In this document: one piece after another, positions 23,674-31,947 of the stretch
Numbering within the stretch: position 1 is the first letter of the stretch
How the letters are laid out: every line of letters starts with the position of its first letter
NCBI GenBank assembly: GCA_045616225.1
Contig: JAZLGI010000042.1
Location: 1 to 64,000 of the forward strand
Direction of reading: 5' to 3'
Length of the DNA stretch: 64,000 nucleotides
Origin: JAZLGI01 sp045616225
GTDB lineage: Bacteria; Spirochaetota; Spirochaetia; Sphaerochaetales; Sphaerochaetaceae
Notes under the pieces: model-generated
What the model was told of the DNA's origin: nothing
Database searches by the model: none
Seen by the model: only the letters and a program-made list of their open reading frames with translations
Position numbers and translations under genes: made by a program

Positions 23674-25065
23674 TTATTCCGTCACAATATTCTGTATCCA
23701 TGTTTTCTTTTTTACAAGGATTAAACCAAGCACACATTTGAAGATTTCCCCCGCCTGTACCGCTGCAAAAATCAAAGGGGCGCTTAAGTTTGTATATCTA
23801 CTTAAAACAAAGGCAATTGGAACGCTTATTATCCAAACCATTCCGCAGTCAAACATTGTTGTGATTAATGTTCTTCCGCCTGAGCGCAGTGTGTAGTACG
23901 TGGCATTTTTAAAAGCACCAAACGGCAGAAGAACTGCCTGCAGTGTTATAACTGTTTTTGCTATTTCCCTGGCGGTTTCATTTGTGTTGTAAATCATAGG
24001 GAACACTCTTCCAAGCGGAACTGTAAAAACCATGGCGGCTGTACAGAGCGACATAGAGAAAACAATTAATTTTCTGTCTGTATCTACAGCTTCGTCCAAA
24101 TCTCCTGCTCCCAGAAGTTTTCCAACTATTATCCCTATTGTAGTTCCCATTGAATAAATTATTACGTTAAAAAGATTTGATATTGTAGAGGAGATGTTAA
24201 AGGCTGCTACTGCATTAAGACCTCTGAGTGAGTATGCCTGATTTAAAGTTGTCTGCCCGCTTGACCACATAAGTTCGTTAAACAAGAGGGGCATTCCTTT
24301 TACTATTATCTTTTTTGTGATTGCTCCAGGTACTCTTAAAGTTCTGTAAAGGCCCTTTATGAATTCATATTTTATAATGTTTTTATGTGAATGAACTACA
24401 ACAATGGCAACTTCTACAAATCTTGACAGAACTGTGGCAATTGCCGCACCCTTCACTCCAAGACAAGGAAATCCCAGTTTTCCAAAGATTAAGAAATAAT
24501 TGAAGACAAGGTTGATGGAAAACGAAACAAAGCTTGCACGCATTGGGACAACGGTTTCTCCACATTCTCTTAATGTGCTTGAGTAAACCTGAAGCACCAT
24601 GAACGGAATAAGTCCCCAGATGGCTATGTTCATGTAATCTAGGCCGTATATTAAGGTTGCCTCCAAGTCTCCGCCGTCATTGTTTCCGTTTAAGAAAAGT
24701 CCAATTAAGATGCTTCCCCAGTTTTCAAGGATGACAAATGCCAAGGCTGTAAGAATAATACCCAGAATGAGTTTAAATCTAAATGTATTTCTTATGCCTT
24801 CAAGGTCGTTTTGTCCGTAGTATTGAGAAGTGAAAATTCCGGCACCGGAAAGACCTCCAAAGATACAGAGGTTGTAGATGAAAATGAGCTGATTGACTAT
24901 AGATACACCGCTCATTTGCTCTGTACCTATACGTCCTACCATTACGTTGTCCAGCATATTCACAAAGTTTGTGATTTCATTTTGGGCCAGAATTGGAAGG
25001 GCTATTGCAAGTACGTATTTGTAAAATTTTTTATCTCCAAAGTATTTGTTAATTGCACTACCCAT
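23674..25065 (-). CDS. MATE family efflux transporter
   Basis: A 463-residue twelve-helix MatE protein. The first half has ALPILAQNEITNFVNMLDNVMVGRIGTEQMSGVS (ends quoted), VLQVYSSTLRECGETVVPM near 165 and NLVFNYFLIFGKLGFPCLGVKGAAIAT near 195; the second half shows the repeat. It is the first gene of a minus-strand operon with the NrnA-like, EamA and aminotransferase genes. On the minus strand TATACT follows TTCAAG by 16 bases just upstream, a plausible promoter. It is not closely like the MATE genes at 14983 or 45591. Substrate unknown. Confidence 0.9.
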   Translation of the reverse strand: MGSAINKYFGDKKFYKYVLAIALPILAQNEITNFVNMLDNVMVGRIGTEQMSGVSIVNQLIFIYNLCIFGGLSGAGIFTSQYYGQNDLEGIRNTFRFKLILGIILTALAFVILENWGSILIGLFLNGNNDGGDLEATLIYGLDYMNIAIWGLIPFMVLQVYSSTLRECGETVVPMRASFVSFSINLVFNYFLIFGKLGFPCLGVKGAAIATVLSRFVEVAIVVVHSHKNIIKYEFIKGLYRTLRVPGAITKKIIVKGMPLLFNELMWSSGQTTLNQAYSLRGLNAVAAFNISSTISNLFNVIIYSMGTTIGIIVGKLLGAGDLDEAVDTDRKLIVFSMSLCTAAMVFTVPLGRVFPMIYNTNETAREIAKTVITLQAVLLPFGAFKNATYYTLRSGGRTLITTMFDCGMVWIISVPIAFVLSRYTNLSAPLIFAAVQAGEIFKCVLGLILVKKKTWIQNIVTE

Positions 25066-25096
25066 ATAGTCCGAGTATACAATTTTTATGTTTAAC

Positions 25097-25125
25097 TTGA
25101 ATAGAGCTGTCTACTTAATTAAAAT
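25097..25125 (+). promoter_or_regulatory. Promoter of nadE
   Basis: TTGAAT (25097-25102), 17 bases, TAAAAT (25120-25125). The expected start near 25132 leaves a 24-base leader with GGGAG before the ATG at 25156. The divergent MATE gene has its own promoter in the same 90-bp gap. Confidence 0.6.
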
Positions 25126-25155
25126 TTCTTAAAGAGGAACTTGGGAGATTAACAA

Positions 25156-27045
25156 ATGAGACATGGTTTCATAAAAACAGCCGCAGTGACACCTTTGGTT
25201 AAAGTTGCAGATTGTTCAAACAATGCAGACAAAATGATTTCAATTATTGAAAAAGCAAGTGAAGAAGGAGTGCATCTTCTTGTTTTTCCGGAACTATGTC
25301 TTACTTCTGCTACTTGTGGAGATCTTTTCTTTCAGACTGCACTTATGGATGAAGCAAAGCAGGAAGCTGCAAGAATTGTTGAAAATGTTCCAAGTAACAT
25401 GGTAGTAGTCTTTGGTCTTCCTTTTGAGTATTCCGGCAGTTTGTACAATTGTGCATTGGTTGCTTCTGATTCAAAGGTTCTGGGCATAGTTCCTCAGCAG
25501 AAGCCTGTGTTATCAAAAGCAAGATGGTTTTCTCCTGCCCCAAAAGATGATGTTTCCATTGAATTTGCAGACAGTGTTTTCAAGTTTGGCAAGAATCAGA
25601 TTTTTACCTGTTCCAGCCTTGGAAGTTTTAGATTTGCCTGCGAGCTTGGTACTGATTATGACCTTGCCTGTTCTCCTGATTCTTGGCTTTGCTCTGCCTC
25701 TGCCACTGTTATTGTCCATCTGGATTCAAAAGAGGGTCTTCCGGGAAAAAGTGATAAGCTTCTTTCTTCTCTTAAGGAGAGAAGTTCAAAACTCAAATGT
25801 GCATTTGTCCATGCAGATGCCGGTGAGGGAGAAAGTACAACAGACTTGGTTTTTACAGCAGACAATGCAATTGTTGAAAACGGGGAAGTGCTTCTTGCTT
25901 CTTCATTTGAGACAGACTCTGTTTTAATTTCAGAAATAGATGTTCTGGCTTTGGAAAACGGCAGAAGAACCGGCGGTGCATTTTGTGATACCTGTTGTTC
26001 AAGTGTCTGTTTCACAGGTTTTGACATAGAAATGGGAGATACTCAGTTAACACGGCATTTTTCAAAATCTCCTTTCATTCCTGAAGATGAAACAGAAAGG
26101 GAGCAGTATTGTTCTGAAGTTATCAGGCTTCAGGCACTTGGGTTAAAGCACAGAATTCTTCATACTCATTCCAAGACTGCGGTTATTGGACTCAGTGGCG
26201 GTTTGGATTCTACTTTGGCTCTTTTGGTTGCAGTTACTGCATTTGATATGATGGCAAAGAGCAGGGAGAATATTGTCTGTATTACCCTTCCTTGTTTTGG
26301 CACTACAGAGAAAACAAAAAGTAATGCAGTAGTTCTTGCACAGTGTCTGGGTTGTACAATTAAAACTGTGGATATAGGTTTATCTGTGTCTCGTCACTTT
26401 GAAGATATAGGACACTCAGATAACATTTACGACACCACTTTTGAAAATGCTCAGGCAAGAGAAAGAACTCAGGTTCTCATGGATATTGCCAATATGAACA
26501 ACGGTCTTGTAATAGGAACGGGAGACCTCAGCGAGTTGGCTTTGGGTTGGGCCACCTACAATGGTGATCATATGTCTATGTACGGGGTGAATGCCGGTGT
26601 CCCTAAAACTCTTGTAAGAAGTCTCGTAAAGAATTATGCAGATAACTCAGACAACGAGGTTCTCATCAATACTTTATACTCCATCCTTGACACTCCAATT
26701 TCTCCGGAGCTTATCCCTGGTGGTTCACAGGCCACGGAAGATTTGGTTGGTCCTTACGAGTTGCATGACTTCTTTATCTGGCACATGCTTGTTCATTCAA
26801 GTTCTCCAAGCAAGATTCTGCGTTTGGCAAAATATGTCTTTGAAGATGAGTATTCAGAAGAAACAATTCTAAAATGGCTCAAAACTTTTACCAGAAGATT
26901 CTTTGCTCAGCAATTCAAGCGTTCCTGTCTGCCGGACGGCCCAAAAGTTGGCCCAATATCCCTTTCTCCAAGAGGCTCCTGGTCAATGCCAAGTGATGCT
27001 TTTGCAGATGCCTGGCAGCGAGAACTGGACAACTCCCTGATTTAA
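25156..27045 (+). CDS. nadE: Glutamine-dependent NAD+ synthetase
   Basis: A 629-residue two-domain enzyme making NAD+ from nicotinate adenine dinucleotide, ATP and glutamine. The N-terminal nitrilase-type glutaminase (about 1-290) shows the glutamate in LVFPELCLTSATCGDLF and the nucleophilic cysteine in FACELGTDY. The synthetase domain (about 320-629) has the ATP-binding loop VIGLSGGLDSTLALL and GTGDLSELALGWATYNGDHM. Length and order match the two-domain NadE of many bacteria. It is transcribed alone, between the divergent MATE gene and a repeat-filled gap. Confidence 0.95.
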   Translation: MRHGFIKTAAVTPLVKVADCSNNADKMISIIEKASEEGVHLLVFPELCLTSATCGDLFFQTALMDEAKQEAARIVENVPSNMVVVFGLPFEYSGSLYNCALVASDSKVLGIVPQQKPVLSKARWFSPAPKDDVSIEFADSVFKFGKNQIFTCSSLGSFRFACELGTDYDLACSPDSWLCSASATVIVHLDSKEGLPGKSDKLLSSLKERSSKLKCAFVHADAGEGESTTDLVFTADNAIVENGEVLLASSFETDSVLISEIDVLALENGRRTGGAFCDTCCSSVCFTGFDIEMGDTQLTRHFSKSPFIPEDETEREQYCSEVIRLQALGLKHRILHTHSKTAVIGLSGGLDSTLALLVAVTAFDMMAKSRENIVCITLPCFGTTEKTKSNAVVLAQCLGCTIKTVDIGLSVSRHFEDIGHSDNIYDTTFENAQARERTQVLMDIANMNNGLVIGTGDLSELALGWATYNGDHMSMYGVNAGVPKTLVRSLVKNYADNSDNEVLINTLYSILDTPISPELIPGGSQATEDLVGPYELHDFFIWHMLVHSSSPSKILRLAKYVFEDEYSEETILKWLKTFTRRFFAQQFKRSCLPDGPKVGPISLSPRGSWSMPSDAFADAWQRELDNSLI

Positions 27046-27059
27046 TCCCCCTGTAGCCT

Positions 27060-27228
27060 CCTTGCCTTGTTGCGCGCTTTGCCCCGCCTCGACCTTCTTT
27101 TTGCTCCCTTGCAGATTCCTTGCCTTGTTGCGAGCGCTTTGCCCCGCCTCGGTCTTCTTTTTGCTCCCTTGCAGATTCCTTGTCTTGTTGTGGGCGCTTT
27201 GCCCTGCCTCGGTCTTTTTTTTGCTCTC
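27060..27228. repeat. Three 58-60-bp direct repeats, GC-rich island
   Basis: CCTTGCCTTGTTGCG starts units at 27060, 27118 and about 27178, each running through GCTTTGCCCCGCCTCG and TTGCTCCCTTGCAGA. The units are much richer in G+C than surrounding DNA. Both strands stay open, so spurious ORFs appear (a 20-residue repeated peptide on the minus strand), but there is no start signal or recognisable protein. The array runs directly into the 42-bp repeat at 27229. Confidence 0.75.
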
Positions 27229-27310
27229 TTGCAGACTAAATTTTCAAAAATCAAAAAAAAGTCTGCAAAATTGCAGTGTTTTTTAACAAAAATGAAAAAA
27301 AGGTCTGCAA
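27229..27310. repeat. 42-bp repeat element (TTGCAGAC/GTCTGCAA type), copy 1
   Basis: Begins TTGCAGACTAAATTTTC, then AAAAAAAAGTCTGCAAAA, GCAGTGTTTTTTAACA and a closing GTCTGCAA. GTCTGC recurs 42 bp apart (27261 and 27303). The same element is present at 45206-45287 and 45381-45462. TTGCAGACT with AGTCTGCAA gives a hairpin. It ends 14 bp before the start codon of the gene at 27325. Confidence 0.75.
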
Positions 27311-27324
27311 AAGGACTTGCACCT

Positions 27325-28152
27325 ATGTTAAAATTAGCCATGACCGTTGAAAAACTTATAGAAGAAGAGTTGGCAAAAGTTGAAAAAGCTTTGGAGTATG
27401 CTCGGAAAAAGTTGAAAAAAATGCCGGACTGCAGCCTTCAGATAAGAAATGAAAGAGGGTACAAAAAGTACGTTTGCATTAGCTCAACTCGTGATGTTAA
27501 AACAAAATACATAACTCATGATGAAGAAACCGTGGCTCTGTTGGAAGAGAAGGGGTATTTGGAGAAGCTGGAAAAAACTGCCCTTAAGGAAAAAACAATT
27601 CTTACAAGGATTCAGACGCTTTACAAAAAGAAAACAGATTTTGAGAAAGTGTTTCTAAAAATTCCAAAAGATAAAAGGCATCTCATTAAACCTTATGAAC
27701 CGTTGGATGTAGCAATTGACAAGAAGCGCTTTGAGATTTGGATGGAAAAGCCAAGAAGTGATAAGGAAACACCTAAGGAGCAATTCATTACAAAAAACGG
27801 GGAACGGGTAAGGTCAAAAAGTGAGCTGATAATAGCTGACAGGTTATATATAGAAGGAATCCCGTATCACTATGAAGCTCCGTTAATGCTGGCAGACGAA
27901 TATTTGGGACAATTTTTTGAATGGTATCCAGATTTTAAAGTTCTGAATACAAGAACAGGCAAAGAGTATTATTGGGAACACTTTGGAAGAATGGACGACA
28001 AAAAATACTGTGCTTCTGCACTGGGAAAACTTGAGACCTATGCAGAAAACGGTATTTTTGAAGGGGAAAACCTAATAGTGACAATGGAGACTTCTGAACG
28101 GTCTCTCAATACACAATATGTAGATTTGCTGATAAAGAAATATCTCAAATAG
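27325..28152 (+). CDS. Hypothetical protein, PD-(D/E)XK nuclease-like fold suspected
   Basis: A 275-residue protein; the ATG at 27325 is chosen because AAAGGA lies 9 bases upstream and earlier codons of the open frame are repeat DNA. Residues 1-150 are charged and helical (MTVEKLIEEELAKVEKALEY). The C-terminal third carries ERVRSKSELIIADRLYIEG, YHYEAPLML, WYPDFKVLNTRTGKEYYWEHFGRMDD and KLETYAENGIF. The E ... PDF ... EH pattern resembles the catalytic core of PD-(D/E)XK nucleases, and similar proteins are common hypothetical genes in Clostridia. Function is not known. It stands alone, flanked by repeats and the small exported protein gene. Confidence 0.75.
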   Translation: MLKLAMTVEKLIEEELAKVEKALEYARKKLKKMPDCSLQIRNERGYKKYVCISSTRDVKTKYITHDEETVALLEEKGYLEKLEKTALKEKTILTRIQTLYKKKTDFEKVFLKIPKDKRHLIKPYEPLDVAIDKKRFEIWMEKPRSDKETPKEQFITKNGERVRSKSELIIADRLYIEGIPYHYEAPLMLADEYLGQFFEWYPDFKVLNTRTGKEYYWEHFGRMDDKKYCASALGKLETYAENGIFEGENLIVTMETSERSLNTQYVDLLIKKYLK

Positions 28153-28310
28153 AGGCACTTCACAAATCTCCTTTGTAAATTCTGAACTTGCCTTTGCGGT
28201 ATAATACACAAAGTATTACTTCAGTTATCAAAAAAATTTTGATTTTTTTTGTAACCTTCTTTTTTGATGCTTGTTATATTGAGTGAAAACAAAAAACGAG
28301 GAAACAGAAA

Positions 28311-28958
28311 ATGAAGAAATTTATCGTAGTTTTATTAATCATAGCAATTATTCCTGCAAGTCTTTTTGCAATAGGTCTTTTTGATATTGCAATTGGTATT
28401 GACGCAAAGTACAAACCAATGGGAGATGAGCTTCTTAAGACTGTTGAAGATGTAAAGACTTACAACTTCAAACCAACTGACGTCATCCCGGGAGTAGCTT
28501 TTGACGTTAAAGCTTTTATTCTTGATGTTAACGCATCTATAGATGTTACAAAATTTGAATCAAAGGCAGAGGCAGGTTCATTCTGTTCTTCAGGATTCCT
28601 CGGCGGTGGATTGGCATTTGATATCTTCTTTGTACGTCTTGGGCTTGGTGCAGGTTATTCATACACATTTGATATGAATTTCCAGGAAAACGGAACTGTA
28701 GATTCTGACTTCAGTTTGAGATCATATAATGCATCAGACTATAAGTGCAGCAAAGTGGAATTCAAAGATTTTAAGAATGCAACTATGGATTTGAAAGTTT
28801 CCGCAGATTTCAAACTTGGTCCTATTTCTTTGGGTGCTTACGCCATTGTTCCTACAGATATTTCACTTGAGAGCTTTGAACTTGGAAAAGTTTCAGAAGG
28901 TTTCATGGGTTACCTCATGGGAACAACAGGTGGCTTAAGAGTAATGTATCATTTTTAA
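28311..28958 (+). CDS. Exported protein, probable small outer-membrane beta-barrel
   Basis: A 215-residue protein with a signal peptide (MKKFIVVLLIIAIIPASLFA, cut before IGLF). The mature part alternates polar and hydrophobic residues with many glycines (FLGGGLAFDIFFVRLGLGAGYSYTF) and ends LRVMYHF; a terminal aromatic phenylalanine after alternating residues is the usual beta-barrel assembly signal. About eight strands would fit. RBS GAGG lies about 10 bases upstream of ATG. It appears monocistronic. Placement in the outer membrane is inferred; no named family was recognised. Confidence 0.65.
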   Translation: MKKFIVVLLIIAIIPASLFAIGLFDIAIGIDAKYKPMGDELLKTVEDVKTYNFKPTDVIPGVAFDVKAFILDVNASIDVTKFESKAEAGSFCSSGFLGGGLAFDIFFVRLGLGAGYSYTFDMNFQENGTVDSDFSLRSYNASDYKCSKVEFKDFKNATMDLKVSADFKLGPISLGAYAIVPTDISLESFELGKVSEGFMGYLMGTTGGLRVMYHF

Positions 28959-29037
28959 TAAAACGACATATAGCAACATATAAGCGAGAGTGGGGCTGTA
29001 ACAAAAGTCATTTAGACTTGGTTGCAGTCCTTTACTA

Positions 29038-29097
29038 TTTTGGACTGAAATTTTTAGGTCCAAAATGCAGTTTCCCGTTTTTGGACTGAACTTTTCA
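29038..29097. repeat. 41-bp tandem unit (TTTTGGACTG type), about 1.5 copies
   Basis: TTTTGGACTGAAATTTTTAG starts at 29038 and TTTTGGACTGAACTTTT at 29079, a 41-bp period. The unit contains GGACT...AGGTCC. It is the same family as the four-copy array at 55985-56147. The preceding bases 28990-29027 resemble 17005-17035. The promoter of the next gene starts 6 bp after the repeat. Confidence 0.7.
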
Positions 29098-29102
29098 AGA
29101 TT

Positions 29103-29131
29103 TTGCAAATGGCTAGACGATTGTGTATAAT
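29103..29131 (+). promoter_or_regulatory. Promoter of the 29154-polA operon
   Basis: TTGCAA (29103-29108), 17 bases, TATAAT (29126-29131). Transcription should start near 29138, downstream of the ATG at 29103, so that ATG cannot be the true start. GGAGG lies at 29143-29147. Confidence 0.7.
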
Positions 29132-29153
29132 AAAACCAATTACGGAGGTTTTT

Positions 29154-29366
29154 ATGGCAAAGAGAAGAGGTCAGGGCTTTTTATGGGCTTTTATTTTTGC
29201 AGTAGTGTCTTTTTTTATCATTTTTTTGTTCATGCCGGAAAAATCTCAGCAGTTCTTTGGTACAAGTTTGGGAAACAAAGGTGCAAAAGAAATTACGAAT
29301 GCAGCTTCTGAAGTAACAGATGCCATTAATTCTGTAAAAGTAGACAAAATTATCAAGGGAAAGTAA
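29154..29366 (+). CDS. Small single-helix membrane protein of unknown function
   Basis: A 70-residue protein; start ATG 29154 is set by GGAGG 6 bases upstream and by the promoter at 29103-29131. It has a basic start (MAKRRGQG), one membrane helix of about 20 residues (FLWAFIFAVVSFFIIFLFM), and a polar amphipathic tail (NAASEVTDAINSVKVDKIIKG) that probably lies on one face of the membrane. The stop shares a base with the polA start (TAATG), so the two are translationally coupled. No family recognised; conservation of this link with polA in relatives would suggest a role. Confidence 0.6.
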   Translation: MAKRRGQGFLWAFIFAVVSFFIIFLFMPEKSQQFFGTSLGNKGAKEITNAASEVTDAINSVKVDKIIKGK

Positions 29367-31840
29367 TGGCAAACAAAAAAGTTTTTGTCATAGACGGATA
29401 TGGGCAAATATACAGAAGCTATTTTGCCTTTATTACAAATCCACTTAAAGACAAAGAAGGAAACAATGTTTCTGCAGTCTACGGATTTTTTCATACAATT
29501 ATGATGCTCATAAGGCAGTACCATCCGGATTATCTGGTAGTTGCCTTGGACAGCAAGGGAAAGACATTCAGACACGAACTGTACAATCTCTACAAGGCAA
29601 ACCGTGAGAAAACTCCGGAAGACCTTCATGCTCAGATTCCCGTTATCACAGGAATTCTGGACAAAATGAACATTGCCCACTATGCCCGTGTTGGAATGGA
29701 AGCAGACGACATAATTGCCACAATTGCAAAGTCTGCGGAAAATTGTGACATAGAAACTGTAATGGTTACAGGTGACAAAGACTTGCTTCAACTTGTAAGA
29801 CCAAGAGTTTCTGCCCTGAGACCTCCAAAAAAAGGCGAGAAAGAGTACAGACTCTGCAATGAAAAAGAAGTTGAAGAAATCTTTGGTGTAAGACCAAATC
29901 AGATTGTAGATTATCTTACAATTTTAGGAGACAGTTCAGATAATGTTCCCGGTATTGACGGAATAGGAGACAAGGGTGCAGTAAAACTGCTGTCTGATAA
30001 AGACCACATAGACGACATTTATAACAACATAGAAAGTTATACAAAATCTATACAACAAAAGCTTGAGGCTGCAAGGTCTCATATAGAGCTGTCAAAAACT
30101 CTTATAATTCTTAGAGATGACCTGTTTGAGCTATCAGATAAAGATTTTGAAAACTTTAATATCAAAAATATCAATTGGACAAATGCTGTCTCCGAGTTTG
30201 CAAAACTGGGCTCTGACAGTCTCGTAAAAGCCGCTCTGAAATTTGGGGGACAAGTTCAGGAGCCAAAAAAAACACAAAGCATAGATACTCTTGCCTCCTC
30301 AGAAAAGAAACTAGAACAGGACTCAGAACAGGACTCAGGACAAAACTTAGGACAAGTTGCAGAACCAAATCTTAATCTAAATGACAAAAACAACCTCATT
30401 GGACATGGGTTAAAAGAAAAACTTAAAGAAGACGAAACACAAAAAGCCGGTTTTGACATAGAAATTGCTTCTTGGTTGCTAGCAAGCGATTCAAGTCACT
30501 ATGAACTTGAAGACATTTGTGACAAATACTTGGGAAGCAAGGATTTTGACAAAGAAGAAGCCGTCAGAAGATTATATCCCATACTAAAAAAAGAACTAAG
30601 CAAGAACGGTTTGGACAAAGTCTTCAATGAAATAGAAATGCCCCTCATTCCCGTTTTGGCAGCAATGGAGAAAGAAGGCATAATTCTAGACAGACAACGC
30701 CTGGATGCCTTTAGAAGAGACCTTGAGAAAGAGTGCCTGGACACAGAGAAGACAATTTATGAAATATGCGGACACCCCTTTAACATAAATTCCCCAAAGC
30801 AACTCCAGGAAGTACTATTTACAGAAAGAAAACTACCTGCACAGAAGAAAACAAAAAACGGATACTCCACAGATGGAGATGTACTTCAGGATTTAGCAGA
30901 TATGGGAGAAGATCCGGTTCCTGCCATGATACTCAGATACAGAGGATTGACAAAACTGCTTTCTACATACGTAGTTGCTTTGCCCCAGATGATAAATCCA
31001 CAAACTCAAAGGATACATACATCATTCATCCAGACAGGAACAGCAACAGGCAGACTTTCAAGCAAAAACCCAAATCTTCAGAATATACCTATAAGAACAG
31101 AAGAAGGCAGAAGAATAAGAGATGCATTTGTGCCAAAAAAAGGCTGTATCCTAATGTCTGCAGACTATTCACAAATAGAACTCGTTGTACTTGCCCATCT
31201 TAGTCAAGATAAAGCACTCATGAAAGCTTTTGAAGAAGGAGAAGATATTCACAAGGCCACCGCAGCTCTTGTTTTTGATATTTTCCCGGAAATGGTCACG
31301 CCTCAGCAGAGAAGAATGGCAAAGACAATAAACTTTGGAATAATGTACGGAATGAGCGCATTCTCGTTGGCACATGACCTAAAAATCTCCAGAAAAGAAG
31401 CTCAGAATTTTATAGACTCATATTTTGACAGATTCTCAGGAGTAAGAGACTTTATTGCAACAGTCAAAGCCAAGGCAAAAGAAGACCGATTTGTAAAAAC
31501 AAGGCTTGGACACATAAGGTATATTCCGGAGATGCAAATGTCAAATAAAGCAGTTATAGCAAGTGCAGAAAGAGTTGCCGTTAATACTGTTATTCAGGGA
31601 ACCGCAGCAGAGATAATGAAAGCTGCAATGATTGAGATACATAAGAAAATGAAAGAGCAGAACCTCAAGAGCAAAATGCTTCTGCAGGTTCATGATGAAG
31701 TCATTTTTGAAGTTCCCGAAGAAGAAGAAAAAGCCATGAAAGAATTGGTGGTAAACTGCATGACAAATACCACAAAACTAAGCATTCCTCTAAGAGTAAG
31801 TATGGAAACAGGAAGTACTTGGGGAGAAATGCACCAGTAG
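29366..31840 (+). CDS. polA: DNA polymerase I, short form without a recognisable proofreading domain
   Basis: An 824-residue PolA. The 5' nuclease domain occupies about 1-290 (FVIDGYGQIYRSYFAF, MEADDIIATIA, VTGDKDLLQLV, LGDSSDNVPGI). The polymerase domain occupies about 425-824 with TGRLSSKNPNLQNIP, motif A DYSQIELVVLAHLS near 600, motif B RRMAKTINFGIMYG near 650 and motif C VHDEVIFEVP near 775. Between them is a glutamine/acid-rich linker (about 300-345) and a shortened remnant of the 3'-5' exonuclease fold with no DEDD residues. The enzyme fills gaps and removes RNA primers. It is the second gene of an operon with a small membrane protein. Confidence 0.93.
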   Translation: MANKKVFVIDGYGQIYRSYFAFITNPLKDKEGNNVSAVYGFFHTIMMLIRQYHPDYLVVALDSKGKTFRHELYNLYKANREKTPEDLHAQIPVITGILDKMNIAHYARVGMEADDIIATIAKSAENCDIETVMVTGDKDLLQLVRPRVSALRPPKKGEKEYRLCNEKEVEEIFGVRPNQIVDYLTILGDSSDNVPGIDGIGDKGAVKLLSDKDHIDDIYNNIESYTKSIQQKLEAARSHIELSKTLIILRDDLFELSDKDFENFNIKNINWTNAVSEFAKLGSDSLVKAALKFGGQVQEPKKTQSIDTLASSEKKLEQDSEQDSGQNLGQVAEPNLNLNDKNNLIGHGLKEKLKEDETQKAGFDIEIASWLLASDSSHYELEDICDKYLGSKDFDKEEAVRRLYPILKKELSKNGLDKVFNEIEMPLIPVLAAMEKEGIILDRQRLDAFRRDLEKECLDTEKTIYEICGHPFNINSPKQLQEVLFTERKLPAQKKTKNGYSTDGDVLQDLADMGEDPVPAMILRYRGLTKLLSTYVVALPQMINPQTQRIHTSFIQTGTATGRLSSKNPNLQNIPIRTEEGRRIRDAFVPKKGCILMSADYSQIELVVLAHLSQDKALMKAFEEGEDIHKATAALVFDIFPEMVTPQQRRMAKTINFGIMYGMSAFSLAHDLKISRKEAQNFIDSYFDRFSGVRDFIATVKAKAKEDRFVKTRLGHIRYIPEMQMSNKAVIASAERVAVNTVIQGTAAEIMKAAMIEIHKKMKEQNLKSKMLLQVHDEVIFEVPEEEEKAMKELVVNCMTNTTKLSIPLRVSMETGSTWGEMHQ

Positions 31841-31871
31841 CTCATATACAAGTTTTATCTAGGCTTTGCTC

Positions 31872-31900
31872 TTGTCAATGTATATAGTCTTATGTTAATA
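31872..31900 (+). promoter_or_regulatory. Promoter of efp
   Basis: TTGTCA (31872-31877), 17 bases, TTAATA (31895-31900), giving a start near 31907 and a 40-base leader that holds AGAGGTG at 31934-31940. Confidence 0.55.
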
Positions 31901-31947
31901 TCTGCGAGGATTTAACTATTATTTTAATAAAATCAGAGGTGATATTT

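Noticed and set aside
27067..27324. N-terminal extension of the nuclease-like protein
   Set aside because: These codons are GC-rich and 42-bp repeats; AAAGGA supports ATG 27325.
27042..27341. Minus-strand ORF with a 20-residue basic repeat
   Set aside because: It follows from the 60-bp DNA repeats; unit lengths vary by 2 bp, there is no ribosome site and no protein family.
29103..29153. Upstream ATG at 29103 as start of the small membrane protein
   Set aside because: A TTGCAA-17-TATAAT promoter overlaps it, and GGAGG supports ATG 29154.
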